This document shows positions 5,295-8,059 of a stretch of DNA of 8,059 bases, piece after piece. The first letter of the stretch is position 1. Each line of letters begins with the position of its first letter. The translations under genes were made by a program, and so were the position numbers. A model generated the notes under the pieces. It ran no database searches. It had not been told where the DNA came from and worked only from the letters and a program-made list of their open reading frames with translations. The DNA comes from Methanobacteriota archaeon (GTDB lineage Archaea; Thermoplasmatota; JASEFT01; JAUWIS01): contig JAUWIS010000031.1 of the NCBI GenBank assembly GCA_030605245.1, positions 1 to 8,059 of the forward strand, read 5' to 3'.

Positions 5295-6734
5295 GGTTGG
5301 TGAAACAACACTCAATATCTTCCTATATATCTCTGATAAATCCTGCCTGAACACTGCACCAAACACTACAACAAATACTGCTGTTGAAATAGCCGTTGGG
5401 AAGAAGGGTAACATACGTTTGACTAGGAGTGCAACTGCAAGGATTGAAAGTGAAAAAAGCAGGATTTGTGAGAATTTTTTTAAATTTAGATTAAAATACT
5501 TTTGTGCATAGTATATTGGTATGGAGGATGTTACTATTGTACTAATCATGAATCCTGTGGCTGTGCCGACTATACCGTACTTTGGGATTAGAAATGGCCA
5601 TAAAACAAGACAGGAAATAAGACCTAGGACACCTGCTGTATTTGGTATTTTAACATATTTTGTACCCGAAAGTGAATTTACTGCTGGTATAGCAACTATT
5701 GTAACACAAGCACTAAGAATTAAAATCTGTAGCGTAAGACTTGCATTAGCATACTCTGAACCAAAAAGAAGTTGCAGAATGTTTTTGCTTAGGAAAATTG
5801 CTATCCCGCCTAAAAATAGTATTGTAACGGTAAGCCATTTCGTAGATTGATTTAACATTTTGGTGATACTCCCATAATCATTTTTCCCATAATGATATGA
5901 GAATGAAGGAAATAATGCAAGACCCATTGCCCTAGGAATAAGATAAAGTGCTGTTAAAAAAGAAAATGCTGCAGCATAATAACCAACATACTCGGTACTT
6001 ACATACATACCGCTTAATACCATGCTCAGCCTCATTCTGCTCGTGCTGGCAAACGTACCGATAAAGGATATTGATGCAAATGTCATTATTTTCTTAGTAA
6101 GACCTTTTTGTTTATTTTTCACAGGTTTAAAATAATCGATGAAATCAGCGGTTGAAAGTATTGTAAATATCAAGTAAAGCAATACGAAAGGCAGTATCAA
6201 CCAGCATCTCAGGTAGAACACAACAACACCCAATACCATGAAAAAAACCACATCTGCTATTATTTCATTTTTGAGATATTTTTTAACTTTGTTAACACCA
6301 TAATATGAGTTTTTGTACAAAGTATAAAAGGCATATAATGGAATAAGTGGTGTGGCAAGTAAAAACAGTTTTCTTTTAACGCCGATTATATTTGAGATAG
6401 GAGCGCTCAAAACTACAGCAAAAAGAAAGAGCAGTATAGACAGTATGAGAACGAATCTGAACGTGGTCTGAAATGAGAGTTTGGCACCGTTGGTATTCCC
6501 TTTTCCCAAGTATTCAGCAAGATGCTTTGTAGCAGCAGGACCAAGACCTATGGCGGCTACAAATGATAGAAGAAGTGCTGTTGAAATTACAAGATTAAGA
6601 CTTCCGAGTGTAGCGGCATCAAATTCCTTGGCAATTACTATATTAAAAATCAGGTTGGTTGTGCCTAAAAAAATTAAGGCGATTACTGTCATCATTGTGT
6701 TTTTGAAAATAGATGGCTTCAAATTAATCACCAT
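5292..6734 (-). CDS. Polysaccharide flippase, Wzx/RfbX family (MATE-like MOP superfamily)
   Basis: 480 residues, the usual length for Wzx-type flippases, with roughly 12-14 hydrophobic segments across the whole chain. Family features include the N-terminal helix pair around 14-60 (MMTVIALIFLGTTNLIFNIV, then LGSLNLVIS) and the charged GPAATKHLAEYLGKGN loop (65-80). Also present are the central YVGYYAAAFSFLTALYLIPRAMGLALFPSFS-type helix (249-279, described by position) and the typical LFGSEYANASLTLQIL block (323-338). The C-terminal 'YGIVGTATGFMIST' segment (386-399) is also standard. Known members move lipid-linked oligosaccharides across the cytoplasmic membrane for polysaccharide or N-glycan assembly. 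The ATG at 6734 overlaps the stop of the upstream membrane-protein gene by 7 nt (ATGGTGA), so it is cotranscribed and probably translationally coupled. The exact substrate cannot be read from sequence. Confidence 0.9.
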   Translation of the reverse strand: MVINLKPSIFKNTMMTVIALIFLGTTNLIFNIVIAKEFDAATLGSLNLVISTALLLSFVAAIGLGPAATKHLAEYLGKGNTNGAKLSFQTTFRFVLILSILLFLFAVVLSAPISNIIGVKRKLFLLATPLIPLYAFYTLYKNSYYGVNKVKKYLKNEIIADVVFFMVLGVVVFYLRCWLILPFVLLYLIFTILSTADFIDYFKPVKNKQKGLTKKIMTFASISFIGTFASTSRMRLSMVLSGMYVSTEYVGYYAAAFSFLTALYLIPRAMGLALFPSFSYHYGKNDYGSITKMLNQSTKWLTVTILFLGGIAIFLSKNILQLLFGSEYANASLTLQILILSACVTIVAIPAVNSLSGTKYVKIPNTAGVLGLISCLVLWPFLIPKYGIVGTATGFMISTIVTSSIPIYYAQKYFNLNLKKFSQILLFSLSILAVALLVKRMLPFFPTAISTAVFVVVFGAVFRQDLSEIYRKILSVVSPT

Positions 6735-8059
6735 GGAATATACCAGATACTTTCTCTTCCATTATCATAAACTTTATGACCACTTTGATGCAACGAACTA
6801 TAAAAATTAGAATCACTCAACTCATCGAAATAAAAATATTTACCAGGAATTCTGTTATCCTCCACAGCATAATGCACATGATATTTTGAAAGTATTTCTT
6901 TTGACTGCTCAGATTCATAATTTTCAGACATTAATGTAGTATAATCATTTCTGACTATTTCTATCTGCTCTGTATTAAACAGATAGTTTGTCTTCAATGA
7001 CAGTTCATACAAATTTATTGGTGTGACATTTAACTCATCGGTGTTTATAAATCCGTATATTAATAGGTTGTTTTCCTGGGCAAATCCTGCGCTTGGCAAG
7101 CATGGTTTACTGGATAACGCTTGTAGTCTTCTCGCCAAAAGTTTGTCATTACAGATAAAGGAACTGCTTCCAAAATGTGTTTTCATAAACATGGCAGTAG
7201 AGTATGTTTCTTCTGTAGTATAATATCCTTCAAGATATCCTGCAGGGTTTTCCTCAAATGAAGGTGTTTCTCTCCAATGGCTAACCATAGCCGATGCAAA
7301 ACCCACGGAAATAAATATTACCGTTACAAGGATAGCAACACTCATTTTTTTGTTTTCTTTAATTAAATCAAACAAAAGAATTGCACCAAACCCTGCAAAA
7401 AAACACAGCAAAACAGGAATAAATCCTCTGATATACTCTCTTGCGGGCAGGAACGGTATAACAAAGAGCAAGGCTAATATAAAAAAGCTTTCAGTGAATG
7501 TTTTTTCCTTTTTTCCAAGTAGATAGACCAGCCCAACAAATCCGAAAAGACTTACAATAATACCTGCACCACTACTAAGCGCTGCCGCTGCGTTTAACAA
7601 CAAAGTCATGGGTGTCGTGCCCTCAAATATTCCTGGACTATATTGTTCTTGCAGAGAAGCCACGATTATAAGACCGTATATTAAAAAGGGGAGTAAAAAT
7701 CTTACACGTTCTGGAATACGGGAAAGGATTTTTTTACCATTGTTACTGAAAAGAAAATTCGCACATACACATGCTATAAGAATTGATGATAGAAAAACAG
7801 CGGTTCTATGAATGAGTGGCGCAATAACCAGCAAAACGATTAATAAAACGAAGAATTTCCATTTGTTATTTTCTTTTTTTCTCAGTTTCAAAAGTATAAA
7901 GAAAAGCAATGGTACCAACACTATTAATAGGTACCTGCTTGTAACGGACCATATTGATACATTTAGTAAACGTGGTACTGTTAAAAATGCTAAGGTTGTA
8001 AAAAATGCAAAGAAACCATTCTTTTTTATTTGTAAAGACAGGGAATATACTGTTAAAAC
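6728..8059 (-). CDS. Multi-pass membrane protein with a soluble C-terminal domain, 5' end outside window
   Basis: The frame is open to the window edge, giving 443 visible residues. A GTG at 7921 is only an internal codon: the upstream residues (for example PRLLNVSIWSVTSRYLLIVL) continue the membrane topology. About nine hydrophobic helices occupy visible residues 14-258, with short basic loops such as KLRKKENNKWK. A soluble domain of about 185 residues follows, beginning near HWRETPSFEENPAGY and including GYYTTEETYSTAMFMKTHFG. A multi-spanning N-terminus plus a soluble 'T.EE..(A)..(F/W)(M/I)' C-terminal domain is common in uncharacterised archaeal membrane proteins that resemble GT-C glycosyltransferases or glycan polymerases. 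The GT-C acidic motif, normally in the first loop, would be outside the window. The 7-nt overlap with the flippase gene supports a role in glycan assembly. The enzyme class is inferred and uncertain. Confidence 0.75.
   Translation of the reverse strand, partial: VLTVYSLSLQIKKNGFFAFFTTLAFLTVPRLLNVSIWSVTSRYLLIVLVPLLFFILLKLRKKENNKWKFFVLLIVLLVIAPLIHRTAVFLSSILIACVCANFLFSNNGKKILSRIPERVRFLLPFLIYGLIIVASLQEQYSPGIFEGTTPMTLLLNAAAALSSGAGIIVSLFGFVGLVYLLGKKEKTFTESFFILALLFVIPFLPAREYIRGFIPVLLCFFAGFGAILLFDLIKENKKMSVAILVTVIFISVGFASAMVSHWRETPSFEENPAGYLEGYYTTEETYSTAMFMKTHFGSSSFICNDKLLARRLQALSSKPCLPSAGFAQENNLLIYGFINTDELNVTPINLYELSLKTNYLFNTEQIEIVRNDYTTLMSENYESEQSKEILSKYHVHYAVEDNRIPGKYFYFDELSDSNFYSSLHQSGHKVYDNGRESIWYIPW

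Noticed and set aside
7921..7921. GTG at 7921 as start of the multi-pass membrane protein
   Set aside because: The frame is open to the window edge and upstream codons encode more membrane segments, so the true start is outside the window.

Overview
The window reads as archaeal, most likely euryarchaeal. It is AT-rich. Several genes are preceded by TATA-box promoters lying about 26-30 nt upstream of the start codon, as expected for leaderless or nearly leaderless mRNAs. A GGTGA Shine-Dalgarno sequence overlaps one stop codon. The gene content (COG1672-type archaeal ATPase, Ig/CARDB surface proteins with a C-terminal membrane anchor, polysaccharide flippase) fits this. I cannot assign a genus. 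Every protein gene recognised with confidence is on the minus strand, so transcription runs from high to low coordinates.

Right part (8059 to 5292): a large multi-pass membrane protein, truncated by the window edge, overlaps by 7 nt a Wzx/RfbX-type polysaccharide flippase. This looks like the end of a surface-glycan or protein-glycosylation operon. Middle part (5259 to 1974): a leaderless promoter starts a two-gene surface operon. Its first gene is an 866-residue secreted, membrane-anchored protein built from Ig-like domains and two tandem copies of a GATase-like domain, ending in CARDB and a transmembrane helix. The second is a 225-residue signal-peptide/TM protein translationally coupled to it. 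The large protein carries about 27 N-glycosylation sequons, which suggests a functional link with the flippase gene beside it.

Left part (1973 to 1): an accessory-looking island. Two AAA+ ATPase genes of archaeal families lie in tandem, each behind its own TATA promoter with dyad symmetry. The first (262-1679) has a wHTH and a PD-(D/E)XK-like C-terminus, and an apparent one-base frameshift just after its conserved N-terminal motif. The second (1-121) is only a 40-codon start. Upstream of the first ATPase promoter are two adjacent long perfect or near-perfect DNA hairpins with 3-nt loops. Remarkably, both lie inside a plus-strand small ORF of 31 codons.

The parts most worth following up are the frameshifted ATPase start, the tandem palindromic operator, and the hairpin/small-ORF element between the surface operon and the ATPase pair.
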